A DNA stretch of 64,000 nucleotides from NCBI GenBank assembly GCA_020627535.1, contig JAHDGU010000006.1:176290-240289 (forward strand), given 5' to 3'. The position numbers and the translations under genes are program-made. Under the pieces are notes generated by a model. It saw only the letters and a list, made by a program, of their open reading frames with translations. It did not search any database and was not told the DNA's origin. This document shows positions 52,287-60,461 of this stretch, one piece after another. The DNA is from Saprospiraceae bacterium (GTDB lineage Bacteria > Bacteroidota > Bacteroidia > Chitinophagales > Saprospiraceae). The first letter of the stretch is position 1; every line of letters starts with the position of its first letter.

Positions 52287-53051
52287 ATGAGGATACGAGT
52301 AGAACTGGAGCAATGCTATTATATCGCTGACCTTACCAAGGCAGTAGACTTGTCTATACGGCTTGGCCAAGTTCGTTGCTTTGGTGCCAATGAGTATCGA
52401 GCGAGACCATATCAGAACGGAGACTTTGTGGGAGCTGTCAGTGCAGGAGCACCCGTCAACTTTTTTGAGCTAGAGCTCAATCCACATGGACATGGAACTC
52501 ATACAGAGTGCCTAGGACACATCACAGAAGCACAGCAGTCAGTGCTAGACTGCATGGAAGACAGCTTGATGCCTGCGAAGCTGATCAGTGTCTCACTCGA
52601 GGAGAGATCTGGAGATCAGGTCATTTGCGCGAAAGCGCTCCAAGACATCCTCTCCGTGCATGATACGCCACCTGCACTCATCATCCGGACGCTACCCAAT
52701 GCAGCTGAAAAGCTGACAAAAGACTACAGCTCGACCAATCCTCCGTACTTCAGTGAGGCTGCGATGAGATTTCTCGTAGATATTGGTGTTGAGCATCTGA
52801 TCGTGGATCTGCCGAGTGTTGACCGAGAGCAGGATGATGGTATTCTTGCTGCGCATCATGTTTTTTGGGGCTTGGATGAGGAGTCAGAGGACCTTGATTC
52901 TCGGAGAACATGCACGATCACGGAGCTTATTTTTGTACCTGATAGTGTGGAGGATGGTCTCTACCTACTTGATCTGCAGCTCGCACCGATTGAGCTTGAT
53001 GCTGTTCCTAGTAGACCTATCATCTATCCGTTGACCTTAAGCCAAAGCTGA
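52287..53051 (+). CDS. Cyclase-family hydrolase, probable kynurenine formamidase
   Basis: A 254-residue protein of the cyclase/KynB family. The metal-binding signature is NPHGHGTHTECLGH, followed by SEAAMRFLVDIGVEHLIVDLPSVDRE and AAHHVFWG. KynB-type members hydrolyse N-formylkynurenine, the product of TDO. This supplies the step missing from the main operon 1.8 kb upstream, so the assignment rests on family plus context. The sequence differs from Pseudomonas KynB, for example in having HTEC where HTDA is usual. It starts 27 bp after the YdeI gene. An exact hairpin element is inside at 52622-52638. Confidence 0.8.
   Translation: MRIRVELEQCYYIADLTKAVDLSIRLGQVRCFGANEYRARPYQNGDFVGAVSAGAPVNFFELELNPHGHGTHTECLGHITEAQQSVLDCMEDSLMPAKLISVSLEERSGDQVICAKALQDILSVHDTPPALIIRTLPNAAEKLTKDYSSTNPPYFSEAAMRFLVDIGVEHLIVDLPSVDREQDDGILAAHHVFWGLDEESEDLDSRRTCTITELIFVPDSVEDGLYLLDLQLAPIELDAVPSRPIIYPLTLSQS
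52622..52638 (+). repeat. CATTT-hairpin element, exact copy (GCGC stem, GAAA loop)
   Basis: Reads CATTT-GCGC-GAAA-GCGC on the plus strand, in codons for VICAKAL of the formamidase gene, in the sense orientation. Confidence 0.75.
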
Positions 53052-53058
53052 TCCATCT

Positions 53059-54177
53059 ATGCCTATACACTACAAGAAATACCTCGATAGCGTCCAAGGC
53101 TACCAAGGTGGGAAGTCCATAGAGGCCGTGCGCAAGTTGGCAGGTGATAAGACAATTTATAAGCTATCGTCCAATGAAAATCCGCTTGGTTCATCGCCAT
53201 TGGCGGTTGCTGCTCTGCGTGAGGAACTAGACTCGCTGGAGATCTATCCAGACAATAGTGATGATCGCTTACGGAGTGCATTATCAGAGTTTTATCACGG
53301 TGAGCTAAGTTCAGAGCAGTTTGTCACGACCAATAGTGGTGTGGCCAATCTCGACTTACTGATCAGGGCCTTCATGGAGGAAGACTCAAATTGTATCTAC
53401 TGTGATCCTGCCTTTGGTCCCTACAAAGAGTTTCCTCTCAAGCTTGGAGCTCGTGCCATCAATGTACCTCTGATAGGTCGAGATTTTCACCTGGACGTTG
53501 AAGCTGTATTGACGGCTATCGATGAGAAGACAAGGCTGATATTTGTCACCAGCCCCAACAATCCAACAGGCACGCATATCCCCAAGCCGCAGATGGATGC
53601 ACTGGTGAGATCGTTGCCAGACCATGTGGTCCTCGTGATCGATGAAGTCTACTTCCAATATGCCGATGCTGATGACTACGTGCGTGCTCTGCCCTATGTA
53701 CTTGATGGGTACAATGTCATAGCAGTCAATAGTTTTTCAAAGGCCTATGGGCTCGCGGGGATGAGGCTAGGCTACAGCTATGCCTCAGAAGAAATCGCTG
53801 GCTACATGCGCAAGCTGCGCATCCCATTTATGATACCAAGCATGGGCTTGACAGCGGGCATCGCAGCGCTCCAGGACGAAGAGCATATCAGACGGACTAG
53901 GCAACATGTACTCACCGAAAAGGCATGGCTGTATCTAGAGCTAGACAGACTTGGTGTACACTACTGGAAGACCCAAGCGAATTTTATTCTCGTCAAGCCA
54001 CCTATGTCTCCCAGTGTCTTTGAAGATCTTATGATCAGAGAAGGGGTCATGGTGCGGACGGTAGCAGGATTTGGAGCACCAGAGTGTGTGCGTGTGACGA
54101 TAGGAACAAGAGAAGCTAATCAAGCCTATATCGCCGCATGGAACAAAGTCCTGAGTGGCGCAGAACTTGTTGGTTAA
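53059..54177 (+). CDS. HisC-like class I/II aminotransferase
   Basis: A 372-residue PLP aminotransferase of the histidinol-phosphate subgroup: LSSNENPLGSSPLAV near residue 37, FVTSPNNPTGTHIPKP, VIDEVYFQYAD, and the PLP-lysine motif NSFSKAYGLAGMRLGY. It lies 7 bp after the formamidase and is isolated from any histidine gene. It may therefore act on an aromatic amino acid or kynurenine instead of histidinol phosphate. Family assignment is firm, the substrate open. It is convergent with the phosphotransferase gene (4-bp overlap). Confidence 0.88.
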   Translation: MPIHYKKYLDSVQGYQGGKSIEAVRKLAGDKTIYKLSSNENPLGSSPLAVAALREELDSLEIYPDNSDDRLRSALSEFYHGELSSEQFVTTNSGVANLDLLIRAFMEEDSNCIYCDPAFGPYKEFPLKLGARAINVPLIGRDFHLDVEAVLTAIDEKTRLIFVTSPNNPTGTHIPKPQMDALVRSLPDHVVLVIDEVYFQYADADDYVRALPYVLDGYNVIAVNSFSKAYGLAGMRLGYSYASEEIAGYMRKLRIPFMIPSMGLTAGIAALQDEEHIRRTRQHVLTEKAWLYLELDRLGVHYWKTQANFILVKPPMSPSVFEDLMIREGVMVRTVAGFGAPECVRVTIGTREANQAYIAAWNKVLSGAELVG

Positions 54178-55211
54178 GACTGTCGGAAAAGCATGAGCGC
54201 AACTTCTGCAAGAAATTTTGCTGCAGGACCCATCGCCGCCATGCGCTGATCACTGCTAGCCCCGCTCACATATCTTGCATAGAGCTGTTGTGCAATCACA
54301 ACACCTTTGGCTGCGGCCATTGCCTCGTACCAGTGAATGTCCGACAAGTCGAGACCCGTCAGGTTCGTATACTTTGATTTTAGAGCTGCTTTGCTCGGAT
54401 AGTTTCCTAGCTGCTTGATGGGTAGCATGCTCTGATCAAACCGCTCATCTGGCCAATAGCTCAATGCCGTAGCGAAGTCCATCAAAGGATCACCTAGTGT
54501 ACACATGTCCCAGTCAAAGACAGCTGATACTTGGTCCGGATCCTCTGGCTGAAACTGACAATTGTCAAGTTTCATGTCATTGTGGATGATGGACTCTCTT
54601 TGTGGTGTAGGAACTTTTTGACCAAGTTGACGAAGCACCTCTTCCATCGCGGGCACCTCCTCTGTCTTGGAGAGCTGCCAGCGTTTGGTCCAGCCTGCGA
54701 GCTGACGCTCTACAAATCCTTCTGCACGACCCAGTTGCTCAAGCTTGACTGACCGCGGATCGACTTGATGCAGGTCTGCCAGCGCTCCCAGCATGGCACT
54801 GGTCAGCCGCTGTTCGATATCGGTATGATGAGCTAACTCCTCAGGTATCTCTCGCCGTACCACGACACCGGACTTTCTCTCCATGATGACAAAAGCCGCA
54901 CCGATGATAGCCGTGTTGTCACAGTAGTGATAGGCTCTTGGGGCTGGAGCAAACTCCTCATGCAGCTGAGACAAGACGCGATATTCGCGATGCATATCGT
55001 GTGCGCCAGGCGCTATTTTGCCGAAAGGCGGTCGACGTAGCACATACTCTTGCTCCTGATACCTGAGTAGGTAGGTGAGATTGGCATGACCTCCATGAAA
55101 CTGCAATACTTCTAGGGCGCCTTGGGCTTCTGCCAAATGTACCTGTAGATAAGTCTCTAGAGCATCCCAGTCTAGCTGTTCATCCTGTCGTATATCTCTA
55201 GCACTATCCAT
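54174..55211 (-). CDS. APH-fold phosphotransferase, ACAD10/11-kinase or LvaA-like
   Basis: A 345-residue kinase-like protein with YVLRRPPFGKIAPGAHDMHRE near residue 55, the catalytic loop IIHNDMKLDNCQF and the metal motif FDWDMCTLGDPLMD. This closely resembles the phosphotransferase domain fused to mammalian ACAD10/11 and the stand-alone LvaA of levulinate metabolism. Here it is the last gene of an operon that also holds an ACAD11-like dehydrogenase. Known members phosphorylate 4-hydroxyacyl-CoA so that the dehydrogenase partner can isomerise it. The substrate here is inferred. Confidence 0.85.
   Translation of the reverse strand: MDSARDIRQDEQLDWDALETYLQVHLAEAQGALEVLQFHGGHANLTYLLRYQEQEYVLRRPPFGKIAPGAHDMHREYRVLSQLHEEFAPAPRAYHYCDNTAIIGAAFVIMERKSGVVVRREIPEELAHHTDIEQRLTSAMLGALADLHQVDPRSVKLEQLGRAEGFVERQLAGWTKRWQLSKTEEVPAMEEVLRQLGQKVPTPQRESIIHNDMKLDNCQFQPEDPDQVSAVFDWDMCTLGDPLMDFATALSYWPDERFDQSMLPIKQLGNYPSKAALKSKYTNLTGLDLSDIHWYEAMAAAKGVVIAQQLYARYVSGASSDQRMAAMGPAAKFLAEVALMLFRQS
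55014..55029 (+). repeat. CATTT-hairpin element, diverged copy (GCC stem, GAAA loop)
   Basis: Reads TATTTT-GCC-GAAA-GGC on the plus strand, with T instead of C at the first position and a 3-bp stem. It lies in the phosphotransferase gene and is only a weak member of the family. Confidence 0.3.
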
Positions 55212-55225
55212 TTCCTGCTCGGTAT

Positions 55226-56488
55226 TTAGAATCGGACATTGACAATATTACTGACCTGGGAGCCAAAGCGGTAGCTCGCGCCGGCGTAGAGATAGTAGCG
55301 ATAGTTGCTTTTGAGTTGTCTTACCTGTAGCAGGAGATCATCCAGACTGGTATCAGCCTTTGGGATATTGATCTGATTCCGGGTCCAGCCAAATGAGCCG
55401 CCAAAGTTGAAGCGCAGTCCTCTGGCGATATTCAATTCTACATTGGGATTGATGAAGGCAAATAGCAGTTCCCAGTCATGTAGATAATTGCCATAAGTGA
55501 CTCGAAAGTTGAAGTCTCCCCATTTTTCAATGCGCTGAAAATTAAACTCAATGGAGTGTCTCCAGAGTAGTTCTTCGACTTCATTGAAGATGGTGGTGTC
55601 AACATAGTTATTGTACTGTGGGCCTATGCGGTATAGCGTGGTAAACTGCCTTTTGTTGGCCTCCGCATAGGGATATAGATTGTACTCAGCCGCTATTTGT
55701 AGGCTAGCATCGAGGTCATAATTGGCAAAGGTGCTTTGCTCAATATTGGTAAAGCCACCAAGCGAAAAGTGATCGCTAATGCTCTTGACAAATGTGCTGT
55801 TGAATCCAGAATTGGTGATCACATTGGCAATGGTCTCTGAGGAATCGACCTTGAACTTGCTAGTCTCATGACTGTGATAGAAGCGAGCAATAAATTTGAT
55901 GTCATCTGTGACTTTCGCGATAGAGAAGCGACCATTGAGCCAAGTGTTTTGGAAGGCTTCCTGCCCACTGATATTCATGTTTCCTCTGAGGTTGAATGTC
56001 CAGTACTTCCAAGGATCTTCCTCTTCCTCGATGATGGAGTTGCTCGCAGTAGAGATGGAGTAGTTCAGATCGTCTCTCAGGGAGGTTTGGACGATGAAAG
56101 GAAGTAGTCCTTTTTTCATACTTCGTAGCATCAGATCTCTTTGATCACTCTCGCTAGAGTTGGGCTGTGTGATATGGTAGATGGTGTCCGTGTAGCCAGT
56201 AAATCGGTCTTGGCCATAAAACTCAAGGATATATTTCTCACCACCATTGTTAGTGCTTTGGCTGGTAATCTGGACGAATACTTCTGCCGTCTGACGATCT
56301 CTCATGAAGTTGATATAGACCAATTCCTGACGGATAAACTGTGTATGACACCACGCATCACAATTGATAAACACCTTCGGGGCATCCAATTTGGCAATGT
56401 CTGACTGGGCGTGGGCATGGCTGGAGGTGAGTAGGATCAGCCCCAAGCCAACACTCAATAGATAAAACATACACTTAATATCACTCAT
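55226..56488 (-). CDS. Outer-membrane beta-barrel protein of unknown function
   Basis: 420 residues from the ATG at 56488, which overlaps the symporter stop (ATGA); the frame runs 61 codons further upstream only as a shadow of the symporter. The signal peptide ends near HAHAQ. The N-terminal part has a small domain with paired cysteines (INCDAWCHTQFI). The rest is a barrel with strands such as WTFNLRGNMNISGQEA, FIARFYHSHETSKF and the C-terminal YYLYAGASYRFG. I cannot name the family. Co-translation with the symporter suggests an outer-membrane component serving the same operon. Confidence 0.75.
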   Translation of the reverse strand: MSDIKCMFYLLSVGLGLILLTSSHAHAQSDIAKLDAPKVFINCDAWCHTQFIRQELVYINFMRDRQTAEVFVQITSQSTNNGGEKYILEFYGQDRFTGYTDTIYHITQPNSSESDQRDLMLRSMKKGLLPFIVQTSLRDDLNYSISTASNSIIEEEEDPWKYWTFNLRGNMNISGQEAFQNTWLNGRFSIAKVTDDIKFIARFYHSHETSKFKVDSSETIANVITNSGFNSTFVKSISDHFSLGGFTNIEQSTFANYDLDASLQIAAEYNLYPYAEANKRQFTTLYRIGPQYNNYVDTTIFNEVEELLWRHSIEFNFQRIEKWGDFNFRVTYGNYLHDWELLFAFINPNVELNIARGLRFNFGGSFGWTRNQINIPKADTSLDDLLLQVRQLKSNYRYYLYAGASYRFGSQVSNIVNVRF

Positions 56489-58149
56489 GGGACTCTGATC
56501 TCGTCTACTAAGTTTTGGATTGCTGGAGGTGTCGGTGCCGTAAAGCGACTCACGACAAAGGTCACAAAGAGATTGAGGATCATCCCAAGGACGCCAATTC
56601 CTTCGGGCTTGATGCCCCACCAGTAGCCATCTGGCGTGCCAGGCCCACCGAGCTGAGGCTTGAAGTACCATATGTAGGCCGCCGTGAAGATGACCCCGAC
56701 CAGCATACCTGTGATGGCTCCCTCTCGATTGGTCCGCTTATCAAAGATGCCGAGCATGATCGCAGGGAAGAAGGAAGAAGCGGCTAGACCAAAAGCAAGT
56801 GCTACCACTTGTGCCACAAAGCCTGGAGGATTGATACCTGCAAGACCCGCAGCGATCACGGCTACAGCAATAGATACTCGCGCTGCAAGAAGCTCTTTGC
56901 GCTCTGAGATCTGCGGCATCAGATTTTTCTTGAGGAGATCGTGAGAGATGCTGGAGGCGATGACGAGCAGGAGACCGGCTGCAGTACTCAGCGCAGCTGC
57001 GAGGCCACCAGCCACCACTAGTGCGATGACCCAAGCAGGGAGCTGAGCGATCTCAGGATTGGCAAGTACCATGATATCCCGATCGATCACCAGCTCATTG
57101 ATGCTAGGGTCGGCTACATACTGGATGAGGCCATCACCATTTTTATCGTCATACTGGATGAGGCCAGAAGCTTCCCATTTGGTGAACCACTCCGGCATTT
57201 GGCCGTAAGGCCTCTCACTCACAGTCTCAATCAGATTGGTCCTAGCGAATGCGGCTATGGCTGGTGCAGTCGTATAGAGGATCGCAATGAAAAGTAGTGC
57301 GTAGCCAGCTGACTTTCGAGCATCGCGGACTCGAGGTACGGTAAAAAATCGGACAATCACATGTGGCAAGCCAGCAGTGCCAAACATGAGAGCAGCCGTG
57401 ATGAAAAAGATATTGACCCGGTCATCAGATCCAGCGGAAGTGTACTCCTGAAATCCTAGATCGATGCTGAGCTGATTGAGCTTGTCAAGGAGGTAAGTAC
57501 CGTCTGAGGTCTGGGCGCCAAATCCAATTTGTGGAATCGGATTGTCGACCATTTGCAGTGAAATGAAGATCGCAGGCACGGTGAAAGCGAAAATCAGGAC
57601 ACAGTACTGGGCCACTTGTGTGTACGTGATTCCTTTCATGCCCCCAAGGACTGCATAAAAGAACACGATGCCTATGCCGATAAATATGCCTTGCTCAAGA
57701 GAGACTTCCAGGAATCTTGAAAATGCGACACCAACACCCTTCATCTGGCCTACGACGTAGGTGAATGATACGAGGATAGCACAGAGTAGAGCAATGGTCC
57801 TGGCCGTATTGGAGTAGTAGCGCTCACCGATGAAGTCAGGCACAGTAAACTTTCCGAATTTGCGGAGATAAGGCGCCAGGAGCAGTGCTAAGAGCACATA
57901 ACCGCCTGTCCAGCCCATGAGGTATTGCGAGCCGGCATATCCCATGAAAGAGATTAATCCAGCCATAGAGAGATAGGAAGCAGCACTCATCCAGTCTGCA
58001 GCGGTGGCCATGCCATTGGCGAGCGGGGAGACGCCACCACCAGCTACATAAAAATCACCTGTAGATCGGGCTTTCGCCCAAAAAGCAACTCCTATGTAGA
58101 GGAGGAATGTAGCTCCTACGATGAGAAATGTCCAAGTCTGTACTGTCAT
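56485..58149 (-). CDS. Sodium:solute symporter, ActP-like
   Basis: A 554-residue SSS-family transporter with about 13 helices. Typical motifs are TGDFYVAGGGVSPLANGMATAADWMSAASYLS near the N-terminus (the ActP/VC_2705 signature, here in two parts), FTVPDFIGERYYS, GGMKGITYTQVAQY, and GLAAALSTAAGLLLVIASS. Relatives import acetate and other short monocarboxylates with Na+. It is coupled with the DUF4212 small subunit (ATGA overlap). Exact and diverged hairpin elements lie inside at 57196-57212 and 58068-58085. Confidence 0.92.
   Translation of the reverse strand: MTVQTWTFLIVGATFLLYIGVAFWAKARSTGDFYVAGGGVSPLANGMATAADWMSAASYLSMAGLISFMGYAGSQYLMGWTGGYVLLALLLAPYLRKFGKFTVPDFIGERYYSNTARTIALLCAILVSFTYVVGQMKGVGVAFSRFLEVSLEQGIFIGIGIVFFYAVLGGMKGITYTQVAQYCVLIFAFTVPAIFISLQMVDNPIPQIGFGAQTSDGTYLLDKLNQLSIDLGFQEYTSAGSDDRVNIFFITAALMFGTAGLPHVIVRFFTVPRVRDARKSAGYALLFIAILYTTAPAIAAFARTNLIETVSERPYGQMPEWFTKWEASGLIQYDDKNGDGLIQYVADPSINELVIDRDIMVLANPEIAQLPAWVIALVVAGGLAAALSTAAGLLLVIASSISHDLLKKNLMPQISERKELLAARVSIAVAVIAAGLAGINPPGFVAQVVALAFGLAASSFFPAIMLGIFDKRTNREGAITGMLVGVIFTAAYIWYFKPQLGGPGTPDGYWWGIKPEGIGVLGMILNLFVTFVVSRFTAPTPPAIQNLVDEIRVP
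57196..57212 (+). repeat. CATTT-hairpin element, exact copy (GGCC stem, GTAA loop)
   Basis: Reads CATTT-GGCC-GTAA-GGCC on the plus strand, antisense within the symporter gene. Confidence 0.7.
58068..58085 (-). repeat. CATTT-hairpin element, near copy (GGGC stem, GAAA loop)
   Basis: The minus strand reads CTTTTT-GGGC-GAAA-GCCC. The stem and loop equal those of the GGGC copies but the 5' flank is CTTTTT instead of CATTT. It is inside the symporter gene over codons for WAKARS. Confidence 0.5.
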
Positions 58150-58409
58150 GATTCTTCGGAGCTAGTCTCAGGATGGTGCTGATCATCGAGCCTATTCATC
58201 AAGAGGACATAGGCGAATATGAGAGCGACGAAGACGTAAATTGATCCCTGCTGGGCAAACCAAAACCCTAGAGGGAATCCGGCCAGTTTGATTTCATTGA
58301 GTCGCTCTACCCATAGGATGCCGCAGCCAAATGATGCCACAAACCATATGGAGAGTAGAATGATGAGATATCGAATGTTGCTACGCCAGTAGGCCTTCTT
58401 CTTTGGCAT
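58146..58409 (-). CDS. DUF4212 small membrane subunit of the symporter
   Basis: 87 residues from the ATG at 58409, with two helices (IRYLIILLSIWFVASFGCGIL and IYVFVALIFAYVLLM) and the family segment FPLGFWFAQQGSI between them. DUF4212 (YjcH-like) proteins accompany ActP-type symporters. It has a TGATG overlap with the dehydrogenase stop upstream and an ATGA overlap with the symporter downstream. Confidence 0.93.
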   Translation of the reverse strand: MPKKKAYWRSNIRYLIILLSIWFVASFGCGILWVERLNEIKLAGFPLGFWFAQQGSIYVFVALIFAYVLLMNRLDDQHHPETSSEES

Positions 58410-59617
58410 CAAAATCTGTGCTTTTTGATAAGTTGTCTACCGAGCTGATACATATGCACCTCATCAGGTCCATCTGCTAGACGGATGATGCGGGCATAGC
58501 TCCAAAACTCTGCCAGGGGTGTATCTTGACATACACCGAGACCGCCATGTGCCTGGATGGCACGGTCGACCACATCGCAGCACATTTGTGGACATACGAT
58601 CTTGATCATAGCGATGAGTTCTCGTGCAGCTTTGACGCCTAAGCGATCTATGGTATCCGCTGCCTCTAGTGTCAGTAGTCGCGCTTGGTGAATCTGACAC
58701 TGAGACTTGGCGATATCTTGCCTGATACTACTATAGTCAGCGAGGGACTTACCGAAGGTCTCACGAGTAGACACCCGCTGACACATGAGTTCAAGAGCGC
58801 GCTGTGCCGCTCCTATCAGCCTCATACAGTGGTGTATGCGTCCTGGACCCAATCGGCCTTGAGCGATCTCAAATCCGCGACTTTCTCCGAGGATCATATT
58901 GTCTGCCGGGACTCGCACATCCTGTAGGGATATCTCTGCATGACCTTCCGGACTATCCAGTGAGCCAAAGACTCGGAGAGGTCTGATGATATCTACACCC
59001 GGTGTGTCTTTGGGGATGATGATCATACTCTGCTGGACATGTCTTTCAGCATCGGGATCGGTCTTTCCCATCACGATGAAAAAATCACATCTAGGATTCA
59101 TAGCACCTGAGGACCACCACTTACGTCCATTGATGATATAGTGATTGCCATCGCGCTGGATGGAAGTCCTGATATTGGTCGCGTCGCTGGAGGCAACTTC
59201 CGGCTCTGTCATCAAAAATGCGGATCTGATCTTTCCAGCCATGAGAGGCCTGAGCCATCTTTCTTTTTGCCGATCACTGCCATACTTGGCAAGTACTTCC
59301 ATGTTACCAGTGTCGGGCGCAGAACAGTTGAAAACCTCAGATGACCACAGGACCCTTCCCATGATCTCAGCGAGTGGTGCGTACTCAAGATTGGTGAGTC
59401 CAGGACTGAGAGTTCCGTAACCTTTCGGCAAAAAGAGATTCCACAAGTTCTGACTCTGAGCTGCCTGTTTGAGCTCCTCCACTTTGGGGTGATCCTGCCA
59501 GAGATGAGCAGCGCGCCATTCTCTGACTTCGAACTCAAGTGGCAGGACATGCTGATCCATGAATCTTTGCAGCTTAGACTGTAGATCAAGAGATCTCTCG
59601 GAATATTGGAAGTTCAT
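58409..59617 (-). CDS. ACAD11-like acyl-CoA dehydrogenase
   Basis: 402 residues from the ATG at 59617 (14 upstream codons are unlikely). The protein follows the ACAD10/11 subgroup closely: [53 protein letters not shown], the [20 protein letters not shown] segment, and [18 protein letters not shown]. Ordinary family members introduce a 2,3 double bond into acyl-CoA with FAD. ACAD11 and LvaC instead take part, with a partner kinase, in converting 4-hydroxyacyl-CoA to 3-hydroxyacyl-CoA. The partner kinase is found in the same operon. It is the first gene of the operon. Confidence 0.92.
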   Translation of the reverse strand: MNFQYSERSLDLQSKLQRFMDQHVLPLEFEVREWRAAHLWQDHPKVEELKQAAQSQNLWNLFLPKGYGTLSPGLTNLEYAPLAEIMGRVLWSSEVFNCSAPDTGNMEVLAKYGSDRQKERWLRPLMAGKIRSAFLMTEPEVASSDATNIRTSIQRDGNHYIINGRKWWSSGAMNPRCDFFIVMGKTDPDAERHVQQSMIIIPKDTPGVDIIRPLRVFGSLDSPEGHAEISLQDVRVPADNMILGESRGFEIAQGRLGPGRIHHCMRLIGAAQRALELMCQRVSTRETFGKSLADYSSIRQDIAKSQCQIHQARLLTLEAADTIDRLGVKAARELIAMIKIVCPQMCCDVVDRAIQAHGGLGVCQDTPLAEFWSYARIIRLADGPDEVHMYQLGRQLIKKHRF

Positions 59618-59738
59618 ACACGCTGTTGAGCGTCGGCAAGATACGATGAGTGATGACATTGAAAGTCAGATGGGCAAATTTTCTCAAAGTGAGAGTCACA
59701 TGATGCAACTTTGTCGTTATTCATAGAGAAACTCACCC

Positions 59739-60278
59739 ATGAAACTAGCTTCATCAACACTCAGAGTAGTGACCTTCATCTTGACCGTAGGATTTGTCTT
59801 CAGTGCTTGTCAACAATCAGAGCGTCAACCAGATATGTCACGGCACTTGGCCTATTTAGAGAGCTTTATGAAAAAGAATAGTAGCTCTCACAGAGGTGGA
59901 CCTGCAGATCCAGTCAGTGGACTCCAGGATTCAGTGACCATCGCACTCAAGCAGTCCATAGATGGTGAGTATGAGCGGTCGATTTCTATACTCAATGACT
60001 TGGTCACAAGATATCCGAATGACGAAAATGTGAGATTGTATCTCGCCATTCAATATTTCAAGACGGCTGATTACAAACAAGCGGTTCCACTGCTCAATGA
60101 TCTTGTCAAATCAAAGAATGCTGATATCAGGCAGGAAGCAGAGATGACTCTGGCGCTGTCTTGCGCTAGTGATGACGATGGCTATCGACTCATGAAGCGC
60201 TGGCTCAACAAGATCGTCGAGGATAAGAACCACACTCACTTCGATGAGGCGAGTCAGCAGTTGGCTTTTTTGGAATAG
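59739..60278 (+). CDS. Small TPR-like lipoprotein
   Basis: A 179-residue lipoprotein (lipobox FSAC). After a Ser/Gly-rich linker it has helical repeats of TPR type: DGEYERSISILNDLVTRYPN, VRLYLAIQYFKTADYKQAV and REAEMTLALSC-like sequence (QEAEMTLALSCASDDDGY). Function is unknown. A strong terminator follows 27 bp after the stop, so the gene is probably transcribed alone. Confidence 0.75.
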   Translation: MKLASSTLRVVTFILTVGFVFSACQQSERQPDMSRHLAYLESFMKKNSSSHRGGPADPVSGLQDSVTIALKQSIDGEYERSISILNDLVTRYPNDENVRLYLAIQYFKTADYKQAVPLLNDLVKSKNADIRQEAEMTLALSCASDDDGYRLMKRWLNKIVEDKNHTHFDEASQQLAFLE

Positions 60279-60304
60279 GATCTATCTCAATCATAAAATA
60301 GAAG

Positions 60305-60338
60305 AAAGGGTCGTGTACGCTGTGCATGGCCCTTTTTT
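60305..60338 (+). terminator. Rho-independent terminator
   Basis: AAAGGGTCGTGTAC pairs with GTGCATGGCCCTTT (14 bp with three G-U pairs) around loop GCT and ends in TTTTTT. It terminates the TPR lipoprotein gene. Confidence 0.9.
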
Positions 60339-60423
60339 GATGATTCGGTGTGGTCATTCCTTCTCTCTGTCAAGCCTTGAGCAAAATCAACCTGAATCGA
60401 AAATGACTTTGGCGTGGTTCTTG

Positions 60424-60449
60424 ATACATTACAATTACCTGTAATGTAT
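60424..60449. promoter_or_regulatory. 9-bp inverted repeat in front of the vWA-like gene
   Basis: ATACATTAC and GTAATGTAT form perfect arms around an 8-bp spacer, ending 12 bp before the ATG at 60462. It may be an operator or an RNA hairpin upstream of the ribosome-binding site. Repeats of this length can arise by chance in 64 kb, so only the position supports it. Confidence 0.35.
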
Positions 60450-60461
60450 AAAAACCTGAAT

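Noticed and set aside
52349..52362. CTTGTCTATACGGC resembles the HutC-type operators
   Set aside because: It lies in the coding sequence of the formamidase, has an imperfect second arm, and there is no promoter context; probably coincidence.
59420..59436. CTTTTT-GCC-GAAA-GGT on the minus strand as a hairpin element
   Set aside because: Only two Watson-Crick stem pairs and the wrong flank; below the level I would accept.
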